Assembly: GCA_045535305.1 (NCBI GenBank)
Contig: JAZSLJ010000039.1
Span: forward strand, 1 to 10,928
Reading direction: 5' to 3'
Origin: UBA1081 sp045535305
GTDB taxonomy: Bacteria; Bacillota; Clostridia; Oscillospirales; Acutalibacteraceae
Length of the DNA stretch: 10,928 nt
Shown here: piece after piece, positions 1-7,078 of the stretch
Position numbering within the stretch: position 1 is the first letter of the stretch
Layout of the letters: the number at the start of each line of letters is the position of its first letter
Translations under genes and position numbers: made by a program
Notes under the pieces: model-generated
The model's database searches: none
Told to the model about the DNA's origin: nothing
The model's input: only the letters and a program-made list of their open reading frames with translations

Positions 1-195
1 ATTTATATTTTAAGGTGCTTCGCAGTTTCGTAAGAACTAAAAATTTCTTGTATTGAAGCCAAAAATGCAGCAAGGCTGTCGCCTTGCGAGGCTTTTGGTG
101 ATAATACAGGGAATTTTGTTCGAGAAACAAAAACTTCCTTATCAACAGTCGGCGTAGTGTACCGTTTTTGTTTTAGTGTACAGGAGGTGTTGTAA
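1..195 (+). other. uvrC leader region with no confident gene
   Basis: I find no convincing gene or promoter here. It contains a 7-bp hairpin with a TGTC loop (GCAAGGC 70-76, GCCTTGC 81-87), a perfect 10-bp inverted repeat (125-134 and 164-173), and a direct repeat TAGTGTAC (155-162 and 174-181). It ends with an AGGAGG ribosome binding site (182-187), 8 bases before the uvrC ATG. The stretch 34-192 is open in the + frame that ends at the TAA 193-195, but has no ATG, and its GTG and TTG codons are only at the very end. It is also open on the - strand. This could be a 5' untranslated leader, a dispersed repeat, or the remnant of a gene. The upstream gene is outside the window. Confidence 0.5.
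125..173 (+). repeat. Perfect 10-bp inverted repeat in the uvrC leader
   Basis: AAACAAAAAC (125-134) is exactly complementary to GTTTTTGTTT (164-173), separated by 29 bases. In RNA this would form an A/U-rich stem ending about 9 bases before the Shine-Dalgarno sequence of uvrC. It does not look like an ordinary terminator, because the stem has few G:C pairs. Its role is unknown. Confidence 0.55.
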
Positions 196-2040
196 ATGGA
201 TGAAAGACTGAAAACGCTCAGAAGCAAAGCTATGCGTCTGCCCCTTGAACCCGGTGTATATATAATGAAAGACAAATCGGGAAAAATTATATATATCGGC
301 AAAGCAAAAGCTTTAAAAAACAGAGTAAGCCAATATTTCGGTTCGCAGAATAATCATACAATCAAAGTACGCAAAATGGTAGAAAACGTAGCTGATTTTG
401 ATTACATTATTGTAAAAAGTGAATTTGAAGCACTTGTTCTGGAATGCAGTCTTATCAAACAGCACACACCTAAATATAATATCCTTTTAAAAGACGACAA
501 GGGTTATCATTATATCAAAATTGCAGGCAGCGATTGGAAAAATCTCACCGCAGAAAAACAAAAAATTGATGACGGTGCAAAATATTTAGGCCCGTACACA
601 AGCTCAGACTGTGTTTCAAAAAGTCTTTCGGAAGCTTGTAAAATTTTTAAACTCCCCTCCTGTTCAAAAGTTTTTCCGAGAGATATAAAGCCCAACGGCA
701 GACCTTGTCTTAATTTTTATATAAAACAATGTGCTGCACCCTGCTGCGGAAAAATATCAAAGGAAGCCCATAATGAAGCGGTTGATAACGCTGTTAAATT
801 TATTACGGGCGGTAATGATTCCATACTGCGCGAATTAAAAAAACAGATGGAAGCTGCCGCTGAAAACCTTGAATTTGAAAAAGCGGCAACATTAAGAGAT
901 GCAATACAGGCAATAGAAAAAACATCAAAAAAACAGAGTGTTGTATCCCTTAAAACTGCTCAGCAGGATGTTTTTGCATTCTGTGAAGCATCGGATAAAA
1001 TATGTATGTCCGTATTGCGTTTTTCGCAGGGCAGACTGTACGACAGTGAATACTTTTTTACCGATGCTATTGAAGATATGCCCACAGTACGCGAAAAAAT
1101 GATTGCAGACTACTACTCTATGCGTACAAGCATTCCGTCCCATATTGCAGTTGACGGAGAAATTGACTCTATTGAAGCACTTACTGAATTTTTGACACAA
1201 AAACGAGGCAAAAACGTAAAGATTTATATTCCCGAAAAGGGTGAAAATGCAAATCTTATTGACTTATCAAGAGAAAATGCAGCAGAAAAGCTTGCTCAGC
1301 ACATAGGCAGAACGGGCAAATCAGTTGCGGCTGTTGATGAACTGGCATCTTTACTCGGTCTTAAAAATATCCCCGAATATATTGAATCATACGACATTTC
1401 TCATACTGACGGTGCAGATAATGTTGCAGGTATGGTTGTTTTTAAAGACGGAAAACCGTTAAAAAGTGCATACAGACGGTTTGAAATCAAAGGCTTTTCG
1501 GGTCAGGACGATTACCGTTCAATGGCAGAAGTTCTTACAAGAAGATTCAACGAATATGAACTGCACAAAAATGACGGTGATGAATTCGGCTTCGGCAAAA
1601 AGCCCGACCTTATTCTTCTTGACGGCGGTATCGGTCAGGTAAACGCCGTAGCTCCCGTACTTGAGAGTTTCGGTCTTTCAGATATTCCGTTGTTCGGTAT
1701 GGTAAAGGATAACAAGCACCGAACAAGAGCTATAGCCGCAAGCGGCGGTGAAATAGCAATCAATGATAAAAGAAAAGCTTTTACGCTCATATCGGATATT
1801 CAAGAGGAGGTTCACCGTTTCTCCGTTGCATATCACAGAAAAAAACAGGCAAAAACTCTTACATCTGCAACATTGACAGAAATTGAAGGCGTTGGCAAAG
1901 AAAGGGCAAAGGTTCTGCTTACACACTTTAAAACACTTTCCACATTAAAAAAAGCTACGGTTGAACAGCTATGCACAGTTAAAGGCATCAGCAAAAAAAC
2001 TGCAGAAAATATATACAAATTCTATCACGGAGACAACTAA
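196..2040 (+). CDS. uvrC: Excinuclease ABC subunit C (UvrC)
   Basis: UvrC makes the two cuts on either side of a bulky DNA lesion in nucleotide excision repair, after UvrA and UvrB have located the damage. The 614-residue product has the full family layout. The N-terminal GIY-YIG nuclease shows GVY at 20-22, YIG at 33-35 and Arg43. A four-cysteine cluster (Cys156, Cys171, Cys179, Cys183) matches the spacing of the family's iron-sulfur site. A UVR motif that would contact UvrB is near 213-243. The C-terminal RNase H-like nuclease carries DISH (Asp400) and LLDGG (Asp476), and helix-hairpin-helix repeats lie near 560-610. The ATG follows AGGAGG by 8 bases. Length and motifs are normal, so the enzyme should be active. 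The stop overlaps the next start (TAATG), so the HAD gene is probably co-translated. Confidence 0.97.
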   Translation: MDERLKTLRSKAMRLPLEPGVYIMKDKSGKIIYIGKAKALKNRVSQYFGSQNNHTIKVRKMVENVADFDYIIVKSEFEALVLECSLIKQHTPKYNILLKDDKGYHYIKIAGSDWKNLTAEKQKIDDGAKYLGPYTSSDCVSKSLSEACKIFKLPSCSKVFPRDIKPNGRPCLNFYIKQCAAPCCGKISKEAHNEAVDNAVKFITGGNDSILRELKKQMEAAAENLEFEKAATLRDAIQAIEKTSKKQSVVSLKTAQQDVFAFCEASDKICMSVLRFSQGRLYDSEYFFTDAIEDMPTVREKMIADYYSMRTSIPSHIAVDGEIDSIEALTEFLTQKRGKNVKIYIPEKGENANLIDLSRENAAEKLAQHIGRTGKSVAAVDELASLLGLKNIPEYIESYDISHTDGADNVAGMVVFKDGKPLKSAYRRFEIKGFSGQDDYRSMAEVLTRRFNEYELHKNDGDEFGFGKKPDLILLDGGIGQVNAVAPVLESFGLSDIPLFGMVKDNKHRTRAIAASGGEIAINDKRKAFTLISDIQEEVHRFSVAYHRKKQAKTLTSATLTEIEGVGKERAKVLLTHFKTLSTLKKATVEQLCTVKGISKKTAENIYKFYHGDN

Positions 2041-2696
2041 TGAAAGATACTGTAATTTTTGATCTTGACGGAACGCTACTTGATACACTCAAGGATCTTA
2101 CCGTCAGCGTAAACTATTCGCTGAAACTTAACAATATGCCCGAGAGAACCATTGATGAAATACGCAGTTTTATCGGCAACGGTGTTCCGACTCTTGTAAG
2201 AAGATCAGTTTCAAAAGATGCAACAGCAGAACAGATAAATAAATGTATAGATGATATGAGGGCTTATTATTCCGTACATTCAACCGACTACACAGTACCC
2301 TATAACGGAATATGCGAAATGCTCGGAATACTTAAAGATAAAAACATAAAAACTGCTGTTGTTACAAACAAGCTTGAAACTGTTGCTCAGGATTTATGCA
2401 AAGCCGTTTTCGGTGATGTTTTTACGTGCGTTATCGGCGATAACGGCATTGACAAACGCAAACCTGCACCTGACAACGTATTCAGAGCTTTAAAAATACT
2501 CGGTAGTTCCGCATCAGACGCATTATATGTAGGCGATTCCGACGTTGATATGCTTACAGCAGAAAATGCAGGAATAGAAAGTATCGGTGTGCTTTGGGGA
2601 TTCAGAGATAAAGAAACACTTACACAAAGCGGAGCAAAATATATAGCAAAAGATACTGATGAGCTTCTGTCTTTGATTCTTAATGAAAAAAGCTGA
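2040..2696 (+). CDS. HAD-family phosphatase, phosphoglycolate phosphatase-like
   Basis: A 218-residue HAD-superfamily hydrolase of the Gph/PpaX/beta-phosphoglucomutase branch, likely a cytoplasmic phosphatase of small phosphorylated metabolites. All four HAD motifs are visible: DLDGT with nucleophile Asp8 and Asp10, Thr109 in VVTNK, Lys141 in KRKPAP, and GDSDVD with Asp166 and Asp170. A helical cap of about residues 15-85 sits between motifs I and II. The start ATG shares a base with the uvrC stop, and GGAG at 2029-2032 serves as its ribosome binding site inside the end of uvrC. Coupling with uvrC would fit removal of phosphoglycolate left by DNA 3'-end repair, but this is inference. The substrate cannot be told from sequence, and pyrophosphatase (PpaX) activity is an alternative. 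Confidence 0.88.
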   Translation: MKDTVIFDLDGTLLDTLKDLTVSVNYSLKLNNMPERTIDEIRSFIGNGVPTLVRRSVSKDATAEQINKCIDDMRAYYSVHSTDYTVPYNGICEMLGILKDKNIKTAVVTNKLETVAQDLCKAVFGDVFTCVIGDNGIDKRKPAPDNVFRALKILGSSASDALYVGDSDVDMLTAENAGIESIGVLWGFRDKETLTQSGAKYIAKDTDELLSLILNEKS

Positions 2697-2722
2697 TTTT
2701 TGTTAATTTTTCTTTTTAACTA

Positions 2723-2752
2723 TTGACAAATTAACCTATAAAATGCGATAAT
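2723..2752 (+). promoter_or_regulatory. Sigma-A promoter for the rsmD-coaD operon
   Basis: A perfect -35 box TTGACA (2723-2728) and a -10 box GATAAT (2747-2752) are separated by 18 bases in an AT-rich gap after the HAD gene. Transcription would begin near 2759, giving a leader of about 25 bases before the rsmD ATG. This is the best promoter match in the window. Confidence 0.8.
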
Positions 2753-2784
2753 ACGATTAGATATGTACAGTTTTGGAGAGTAAT

Positions 2785-3324
2785 ATGAGAGTTATTACAG
2801 GCACAGCAAAAGGCAGACGCCTTATTACACTTGAAGGCGAAGATATCCGCCCCACAGCAGATAAAGTAAAAGGTGCAATCTTTAATTCAATTCAATTCGA
2901 CATTGAAGGAAGATGTGTACTTGATCTGTTTGCAGGCTCGGGTCAGCTCGGTATTGAAGCTCTCAGCAGAGGTGCCCGCAAAGCTGTATTTATTGATTTA
3001 AGCCGAAAAGCTGTACAGGTAGTTAACGAAAATCTTGAGCATTGTAACTTAAAAGATGATGCTACAGTTTTTAACGGAGATTCACTCTCCTTCCTTAAAA
3101 CTACCCGTGAAAAGTTCGACATTGTTTTTATTGACCCGCCTTACAACAAGCAGCTTGCCGCAAAAGCGCTGCCGTTGGTTTTAAATGTTATAAATGATGG
3201 CGGAATAATAGTTTGCGAAACAGCACGCGATGAAGAATTACCCGAACAAATCGGTAATTATAAAGCGGTAAAAAGCGACAGATATTCAATAACAAAGCTT
3301 ACAATTTACCGTTTTGAAGAATAA
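2785..3324 (+). CDS. rsmD: 16S rRNA (guanine(966)-N(2))-methyltransferase RsmD
   Basis: RsmD uses S-adenosylmethionine to methylate N2 of G966 (E. coli numbering) in 16S rRNA during small-subunit assembly. I place the start at the ATG 2785, giving 179 residues. It follows GGAG (2775-2778) by 6 bases and yields the usual opening MRVITG; an in-frame TTG at 2773 is upstream of that signal and is unlikely. Visible motifs are RPT (22-24), the SAM-binding loop DLFAGSGQLG (47-56) and the catalytic DPPY (117-120), all as expected for the family. It is the first gene after the 2723-2752 promoter and is followed 16 bases later by coaD, a pairing very common in Firmicutes. Confidence 0.95.
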   Translation: MRVITGTAKGRRLITLEGEDIRPTADKVKGAIFNSIQFDIEGRCVLDLFAGSGQLGIEALSRGARKAVFIDLSRKAVQVVNENLEHCNLKDDATVFNGDSLSFLKTTREKFDIVFIDPPYNKQLAAKALPLVLNVINDGGIIVCETARDEELPEQIGNYKAVKSDRYSITKLTIYRFEE

Positions 3325-3340
3325 TGAAAGGATGACTGCC

Positions 3341-3832
3341 ATGAGTAGAATTGCTGTTTATCCGGGCAGCTTTGACCCCGTAACAAACGGTCATCTTGAC
3401 ATTATAAAAAGAGCTGCAAAAATGTTTGACAAGGTTATTGTACTTGTATCCTACAACGTAAAAAAAGCAGGCGGCACATTCTCAATTCCCGAAAGAGTTG
3501 ACTTTATCAGACGCAGTATCACTGATTTACAGAACGTTACTGTTGATTCTTATACGGGTTTGCTTGCTGATTACGTAACTATTTCAGGTGCATCTGCTAT
3601 TGTAAAAGGTCTGCGAGCTGTATCGGATTTTGAGGTCGAGTTCCAGCAGGCGCTTATAAACAGGCAATTAGCACCTGATGTTGACACAATTTTTCTTGTT
3701 TCAAACATTGAACACATGTATCTCAGCTCCAGTGCAGTAAAAGAAATCTGTTCATTGGGCGGCGAAATCTCTAATTTTGTTCCTAAAGAAATTTCACAGG
3801 ATATAATCAAAAAGCTATCAATCCACAAATAA
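3341..3832 (+). CDS. coaD: Phosphopantetheine adenylyltransferase (CoaD)
   Basis: CoaD transfers AMP from ATP to 4'-phosphopantetheine, giving dephospho-CoA and pyrophosphate, the penultimate step of coenzyme A synthesis. The nucleotidyltransferase motif GSFDPVTNGH (9-18) contains the TxGH ATP-binding signature, and the SSSAVKE segment (129-135) matches the second ATP-contact motif. An ATG at 3314 is in frame but lies inside the end of rsmD. The ATG at 3341 has an AAAGGA signal 8 bases before it and gives MSRIAVYPGSFDP, the normal start, with 163 residues, the usual family size. CoaD and rsmD are probably one transcript. Confidence 0.96.
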   Translation: MSRIAVYPGSFDPVTNGHLDIIKRAAKMFDKVIVLVSYNVKKAGGTFSIPERVDFIRRSITDLQNVTVDSYTGLLADYVTISGASAIVKGLRAVSDFEVEFQQALINRQLAPDVDTIFLVSNIEHMYLSSSAVKEICSLGGEISNFVPKEISQDIIKKLSIHK

Positions 3833-3855
3833 ACATTATTCGGAGGAAAAAGAAT

Positions 3856-4416
3856 ATGAACTATGAAGAAATTATTGACAAAATTGAGGAAATACTTGAA
3901 TCAAGCAAACCCTCTTTCGGCAACGCAGGCAAAATCAAGGTAGATGCAGAGGCTATTCACCATTGTCTTGAAGAACTCAGCTCTTCAATCCCAAATGAAA
4001 TCATTCAGGCAAGAAAAATCGTTGCTGAAAGAAGAGATATTCTTCAGGCTGCTCAGACAACTGCAAGCAAAATCATAAGCGAAGCTCAGGATAAGGCTGC
4101 TCAGCTTACAGAAGAAAGCGAAATCACAAAGTCTGCAAAAGACGCTGCTGTTAAAATCCTTAACAAGACAAATGAACAGGCTGCAGAGATTATTGATCAG
4201 GCAACTGATGAAGCAGGTGAAAGAGTTGCGGCTGCAAAAGCATGGTCTTATGAAATGCGTTCAAGCACCATCAAAATGGCAACAGAATTGCTTTCTGAAT
4301 GCACAGCATTGCTCACAAGCAGCATTGATCAGTTCACACAGACACGCGATGCAGCAAATGCAATCTTAGGCAAAATCCAGAAAATTACCGTAAAAACACC
4401 TGAAGATCAGGAATAA
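3856..4416 (+). CDS. Conserved helical coiled-coil protein, ATPase-subunit-like
   Basis: A 186-residue, Ala/Glu/Lys/Gln-rich soluble protein with no signal peptide or membrane segment. Residues 1-45 look like a short helical domain. Residues about 50-130 form a long heptad-rich helix with recurring AA.II..A patterns, as in ATP synthase stalk subunits (E/H/b) and DivIVA-like proteins. Homologues next to coaD in Clostridia are, as I recall, often labelled 'ATPase' or 'V-type ATPase subunit', but no nucleotide-binding motif is present here and no other ATP synthase gene is nearby. That label probably reflects coiled-coil similarity only. GGAGG (3842-3846) lies 9 bases before the ATG, and coaD ends 23 bases upstream. 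The function is unknown; a scaffold or division-related role is possible. Confidence 0.75.
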   Translation: MNYEEIIDKIEEILESSKPSFGNAGKIKVDAEAIHHCLEELSSSIPNEIIQARKIVAERRDILQAAQTTASKIISEAQDKAAQLTEESEITKSAKDAAVKILNKTNEQAAEIIDQATDEAGERVAAAKAWSYEMRSSTIKMATELLSECTALLTSSIDQFTQTRDAANAILGKIQKITVKTPEDQE

Positions 4417-4430
4417 GTTATAAACTGAAT

Positions 4431-4470
4431 GCACCTTGCATATCTATTCATGAGTATTTATGCGAGGTGC
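4431..4470 (+). promoter_or_regulatory. RNA hairpin covering the Shine-Dalgarno of the DUF4830 gene
   Basis: GCACCTTGCATA (4431-4442) pairs with TATGCGAGGTGC (4459-4470) over 12 base pairs, one of them U-G. The 16-base interior can add four more pairs (4445-4448 with 4453-4456) capped by CATG. The 3' arm contains GAGGTG (4464-4469), the ribosome binding site of the ATG at 4475, so the folded RNA would hide it. No T-run follows directly, so it is a poor terminator. It may limit translation or mark an RNA processing site. Confidence 0.65.
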
Positions 4471-4474
4471 TGTT

Positions 4475-4945
4475 ATGTTTTTATTGTCTTTAAAATCGTT
4501 AAAGGGTAAAATGATTCTGCTTGTAGCAACTGTTGTTGCCGCAATAATTGTTGTGATTATAATAAACAGCGGCAATTCGCAGGTTATGGCATCACAAACT
4601 GACAATGTGCTCAATTTTTCTGCCGCAACAGATGCTGACAGACTGAATTTTATTGCTCAGCTCGGTTATTCAGTTGAATCCGAGCCGATAAGTGTAAACG
4701 AAGTACTGATTCCCGATGAATTTGATGATGTTTACACCCGATATAACGACTTACAGCTACAGTCCGGATTTGATTTGAACCGATACAAAGGTTATACCGT
4801 AAAAAAATGGACTTACAAAGTAACCGATTACCCAGACAATGAATCTGTGCAGCTGACGCTTCTTATTTATAAAAACAAAGTAATTGGCGGAGATATCTGT
4901 TCAACAGAGCTTGACGGATTTATGCTGCCGCTGTTTACTGAATAA
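4475..4945 (+). CDS. Membrane-anchored DUF4830 protein
   Basis: I recognise this 156-residue product as a DUF4830 protein, a Clostridia family of unknown function. The N-terminus is short and basic, followed by one hydrophobic segment (about residues 12-31) that is an uncleaved anchor or signal peptide, placing the rest outside the cell. The outer part carries the family pattern: a helix with DRLNFIAQLGYSVESEP, then IPDEFDDVYTRYNDLQ, then RYKGYTVKKWTYKVTDYP, and a final VIGGDICST strand. The ATG at 4475 is preferred over 4460, because 4460 lies before the GAGGTG signal and inside the hairpin stem. The gene sits between the coiled-coil gene and the pseudouridine synthase gene, whose start is 10 bases after its stop. 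Confidence 0.8.
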   Translation: MFLLSLKSLKGKMILLVATVVAAIIVVIIINSGNSQVMASQTDNVLNFSAATDADRLNFIAQLGYSVESEPISVNEVLIPDEFDDVYTRYNDLQLQSGFDLNRYKGYTVKKWTYKVTDYPDNESVQLTLLIYKNKVIGGDICSTELDGFMLPLFTE

Positions 4946-4955
4946 AGGATAAATT

Positions 4956-5669
4956 ATGGCAAAAGAGAGAATTGACAAACTTATATCTTCACAAGGTATG
5001 CTTTCACGCACAGATGCCGGTAAAATCATCAAAAGCGGAAGCGTGCGTATAAACGGAACAGTCATCAAAAGCACGTCATTCAAGACTGACCCCGATATTG
5101 ATAAGATTGAAATTAACGGCGAAAAGTTTGAATACAAAAAATTTATTTATATTATGATGAACAAACCAGACGGCATTGTAAGTGCAAGCCGCGACCCGAA
5201 AGAAAAAACAGTGGTCGACATTGTTCCCGATGAGTTAAAAAGACCTGAGTTGTTCCCTGCAGGCAGACTTGACAAGGACACAACGGGATTTGTGCTTATA
5301 ACCGATGACGGTGCGTTTGCACACTATATTCTCTCCCCCAAACACCATATAAACAAAACTTATCTTGCAACGACGGACGCTCTGATTGATGACGTATATC
5401 TTGAACAAATGAGAACGGGAATGACCTGCGGTGATGAACTGTTTATGCCCGCACAAATTGACCTGTATAAAAATTCAGACTCCCCTGTTTACAAAATAAC
5501 TCTCCATGAGGGAAAATATCATCAAATTAAACGTATGATTGCATCAACCAATACAAACTTACTTGCACTAAAACGCATTACAATGGGTTCACTTGACCTT
5601 GATGAATCACTTGCTCCCGGAGAATGCAGAGAGCTTTCTGAGTCTGAAATCAAGCTTCTTACATCATAA
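4956..5669 (+). CDS. rsuA: 16S rRNA pseudouridine synthase, RsuA family
   Basis: RsuA-type enzymes convert uridine 516 (E. coli numbering) of 16S rRNA to pseudouridine. The 237-residue protein has an N-terminal S4 RNA-binding domain (about 3-60), which opens with RIDKLISSQGMLSR, followed by the catalytic domain. The active-site motif GRLDKDTTG contains the nucleophile Asp106. The following LITDDG and SPKHHINKTY segments resemble RsuA more than RluB, which acts on 23S rRNA, but the target base is inferred. AAAGGA overlaps the previous stop and precedes the ATG by about 7 bases. It is the last gene of its transcript; a strong terminator begins 5 bases after the stop. Confidence 0.9.
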   Translation: MAKERIDKLISSQGMLSRTDAGKIIKSGSVRINGTVIKSTSFKTDPDIDKIEINGEKFEYKKFIYIMMNKPDGIVSASRDPKEKTVVDIVPDELKRPELFPAGRLDKDTTGFVLITDDGAFAHYILSPKHHINKTYLATTDALIDDVYLEQMRTGMTCGDELFMPAQIDLYKNSDSPVYKITLHEGKYHQIKRMIASTNTNLLALKRITMGSLDLDESLAPGECRELSESEIKLLTS

Positions 5670-5674
5670 CAAAC

Positions 5675-5712
5675 TGCCTTTTGCCTGTTTTAGTGCAAAA
5701 GGTATTTTTTTT
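5675..5712 (+). terminator. Intrinsic terminator after the rsmD-rsuA operon
   Basis: TGCCTTTTGC (5675-5684) pairs with GCAAAAGGTA (5695-5704), 10 base pairs with one G-U, around a 10-base loop. Eight T residues follow at once (5705-5712). The form is a typical Rho-independent terminator and marks the end of the operon. Confidence 0.9.
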
Positions 5713-5721
5713 GTAAATTTT

Positions 5722-5741
5722 AGTTGTGAAAATATACAACT
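5722..5741 (+). repeat. AGTTGT-N8-ACAACT dyad
   Basis: A perfect 6-bp inverted repeat with an 8-base spacer lies just after the terminator. It touches the weak -35 element (5741-5746) of a possible upstream promoter whose -10 would be TATAAT (5765-5770). The symmetry would suit a dimeric repressor, but a site this short may arise by chance in AT-rich DNA. Confidence 0.35.
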
Positions 5742-5770
5742 GTCAATTTGTATCAAACAAACCGTATAAT
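5741..5770 (+). promoter_or_regulatory. Possible distal promoter for the cdaR-like gene
   Basis: A consensus -10 box TATAAT (5765-5770) is preceded at 18 bases by the weak -35 TGTCAA (5741-5746). It would give a leader of about 195 bases. The support is mainly the -10 box and its place downstream of a terminator. Confidence 0.35.
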
Positions 5771-5857
5771 ATTGGGCAAAATCCATAGTTTATTGTTCTA
5801 TTTTAGAAATATACAGCTGAAATTATCATTTTTTTATTACTTTTTTAAAAATAGCTA

Positions 5858-5885
5858 TTGCAAAATTTCGAAAAATGTGTAAAAT
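5858..5885 (+). promoter_or_regulatory. Probable proximal promoter for the cdaR-like gene
   Basis: TTGCAA (5858-5863) and TAAAAT (5880-5885) are spaced by 16 bases, with transcription expected near 5892 and a leader of about 80 bases. The motif TATTGCA occurs at 5856-5862, overlapping the -35, and again at 5906-5912, with the inverted form GCAATA at 5896-5901 between them. The latter pair forms a 6-bp hairpin with a GTAA loop close to the predicted RNA 5' end. Confidence 0.45.
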
Positions 5886-5895
5886 GTATAGTAAA

Positions 5896-5911
5896 GCAAT
5901 AGTAATATTGC
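5896..5911 (+). repeat. GCAATA-GTAA-TATTGC dyad near the predicted transcript start
   Basis: A perfect 6-bp inverted repeat with a tetraloop-sized spacer. A further inverted match, CTATTGC (5855-5861) with GCAATAG (5896-5902), flanks the probable promoter. It could be an operator pair or a stabilising 5' RNA hairpin; neither can be shown from sequence alone. Confidence 0.4.
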
Positions 5912-5971
5912 ATAAATGGTTGTTGGATTAAAATTTTATGTTAAAGAAAGAAAACACAGGAGGATATTCTT

Positions 5972-7060
5972 ATGTCAAACAGATTATTTCAGAGTGTTAT
6001 TCACCAGATGAAAGATGCTATTGACCGTCCTATCGGCGTTATTGACGAAACAGGCACAATTATTGCATGCAGTGAGCTTGGAAGAATCGGAGAGGTTCTT
6101 GATTCTTCTGTAAGCGAAAAGGTGTTCCCCGGCACAGATACAGTTATGGTTAACGACATGACTTTCAAAAGCTTCGGTTCACCCATCCACCCCGAATATG
6201 CAATTTTTGTTGACGGTGCTGATGAAACTGCTCAGAGATATGCAGGTGTACTTACAGTTGCAGTAAGCAATATTAAGCAGTATTACGACGAAAAGTACGA
6301 CAGAGGCAATTTCATTAAGAATGTTATGCTTGACAATATTCTCCCCGGTGATATTTGTATCAAAGCAAGAGAGCTTCATTTTAACAATGACGCTACCCGT
6401 GCAGTTCTTCTTATCAGAATCACAGAACCCGGTGATGTGCCGATTTTTGATGTTATTCAGAATCTTTTCCCTGATAAAACAAAGGACTTTGTTGTAAATA
6501 TCAACGAAACCGATATTGCGCTTGTTAAAGAGGTTCGCCCCAACATTGAGGCTAAGGACCTTGAAAAGCTTGCGCGCTCAATTGCCGATTCTCTCGGCAG
6601 TGAGTATTATACTCACACACTTGTCGGTATAGGTACTGCCGTTACAGGCATCAAAGAGCTTGCTCACGCATTCAAAGAAGCTCAGGTTGCCCTTGAAGTA
6701 GGCAAAGTATTCGACACCGAAAAGACCATTGTAAGCTACGAAAACCTCGGTATTGCAAGACTTATTTATCAGCTTCCCACCACTCTTTGCGAAATGTTCC
6801 TTAAAGAGGTATTCAAGAGAGGCTCTATTGACAGTCTTGACCACGAAACACTTTTCACAATTCAGAAATTCTTTGAAAATAATCTTAATGTTTCCGAAAC
6901 ATCAAGAAAGCTTTTTGTGCACAGAAATACTCTGGTTTACAGACTTGAAAAAATCAGAAAGCTTACCGGTCTTGACCTGCGTGAATTTGATGATGCAATC
7001 GTATTCAAAGTAGCGCTTATGGTTAAAAAATATCTTGACGCAAACCCTGTAAAATATTAA
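5972..7060 (+). CDS. CdaR/PucR-type transcriptional regulator
   Basis: A 362-residue regulator of the CdaR (sugar diacid) family. The N-terminal part (about 4-130) resembles the putative sugar-diacid recognition domain, including RPIGVIDETGTIIACS and a later RIGEVL. A middle GGDEF-like fold region spans about 135-260. The C-terminal PucR helix-turn-helix (about 300-352) reads LNVSETSRKLFVHRNTLVYR, the hallmark of the family, and should bind DNA. AGGAGG (5958-5963) is 8 bases before the ATG. It stands alone between two terminators and directly precedes ftsE. The ligand and target are unknown: no sugar-acid catabolic genes are nearby, so the E. coli function should not be assumed. Autoregulation or control of the ftsEX operon is an inference from position. 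Confidence 0.88.
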   Translation: MSNRLFQSVIHQMKDAIDRPIGVIDETGTIIACSELGRIGEVLDSSVSEKVFPGTDTVMVNDMTFKSFGSPIHPEYAIFVDGADETAQRYAGVLTVAVSNIKQYYDEKYDRGNFIKNVMLDNILPGDICIKARELHFNNDATRAVLLIRITEPGDVPIFDVIQNLFPDKTKDFVVNINETDIALVKEVRPNIEAKDLEKLARSIADSLGSEYYTHTLVGIGTAVTGIKELAHAFKEAQVALEVGKVFDTEKTIVSYENLGIARLIYQLPTTLCEMFLKEVFKRGSIDSLDHETLFTIQKFFENNLNVSETSRKLFVHRNTLVYRLEKIRKLTGLDLREFDDAIVFKVALMVKKYLDANPVKY

Positions 7061-7078
7061 TTTACCTGTTAATTTATT

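Noticed and set aside
100..105. GATAAT as a -10 box for uvrC
   Set aside because: No acceptable -35 element 16-18 bases upstream and no TG extension.
3..302. 99-codon open frame on the - strand across the leader and the start of uvrC
   Set aside because: It overlaps the uvrC GIY-YIG domain in antisense and gives no recognisable protein; the openness of the leader portion is noted separately.
2686..2701. A-run and T-run after the HAD gene as a terminator
   Set aside because: Only five A-U pairs around a short loop; far too weak, and there is no G:C stem.
2773..2784. TTG at 2773 as the rsmD start
   Set aside because: It overlaps the Shine-Dalgarno signal; the ATG at 2785 has proper spacing and the family-typical N-terminus.
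4399..4411. CCTGA-AGA-TCAGG hairpin at the end of the coiled-coil gene as a terminator
   Set aside because: Short stem, no following T-run, and it lies within codons for the C-terminus.
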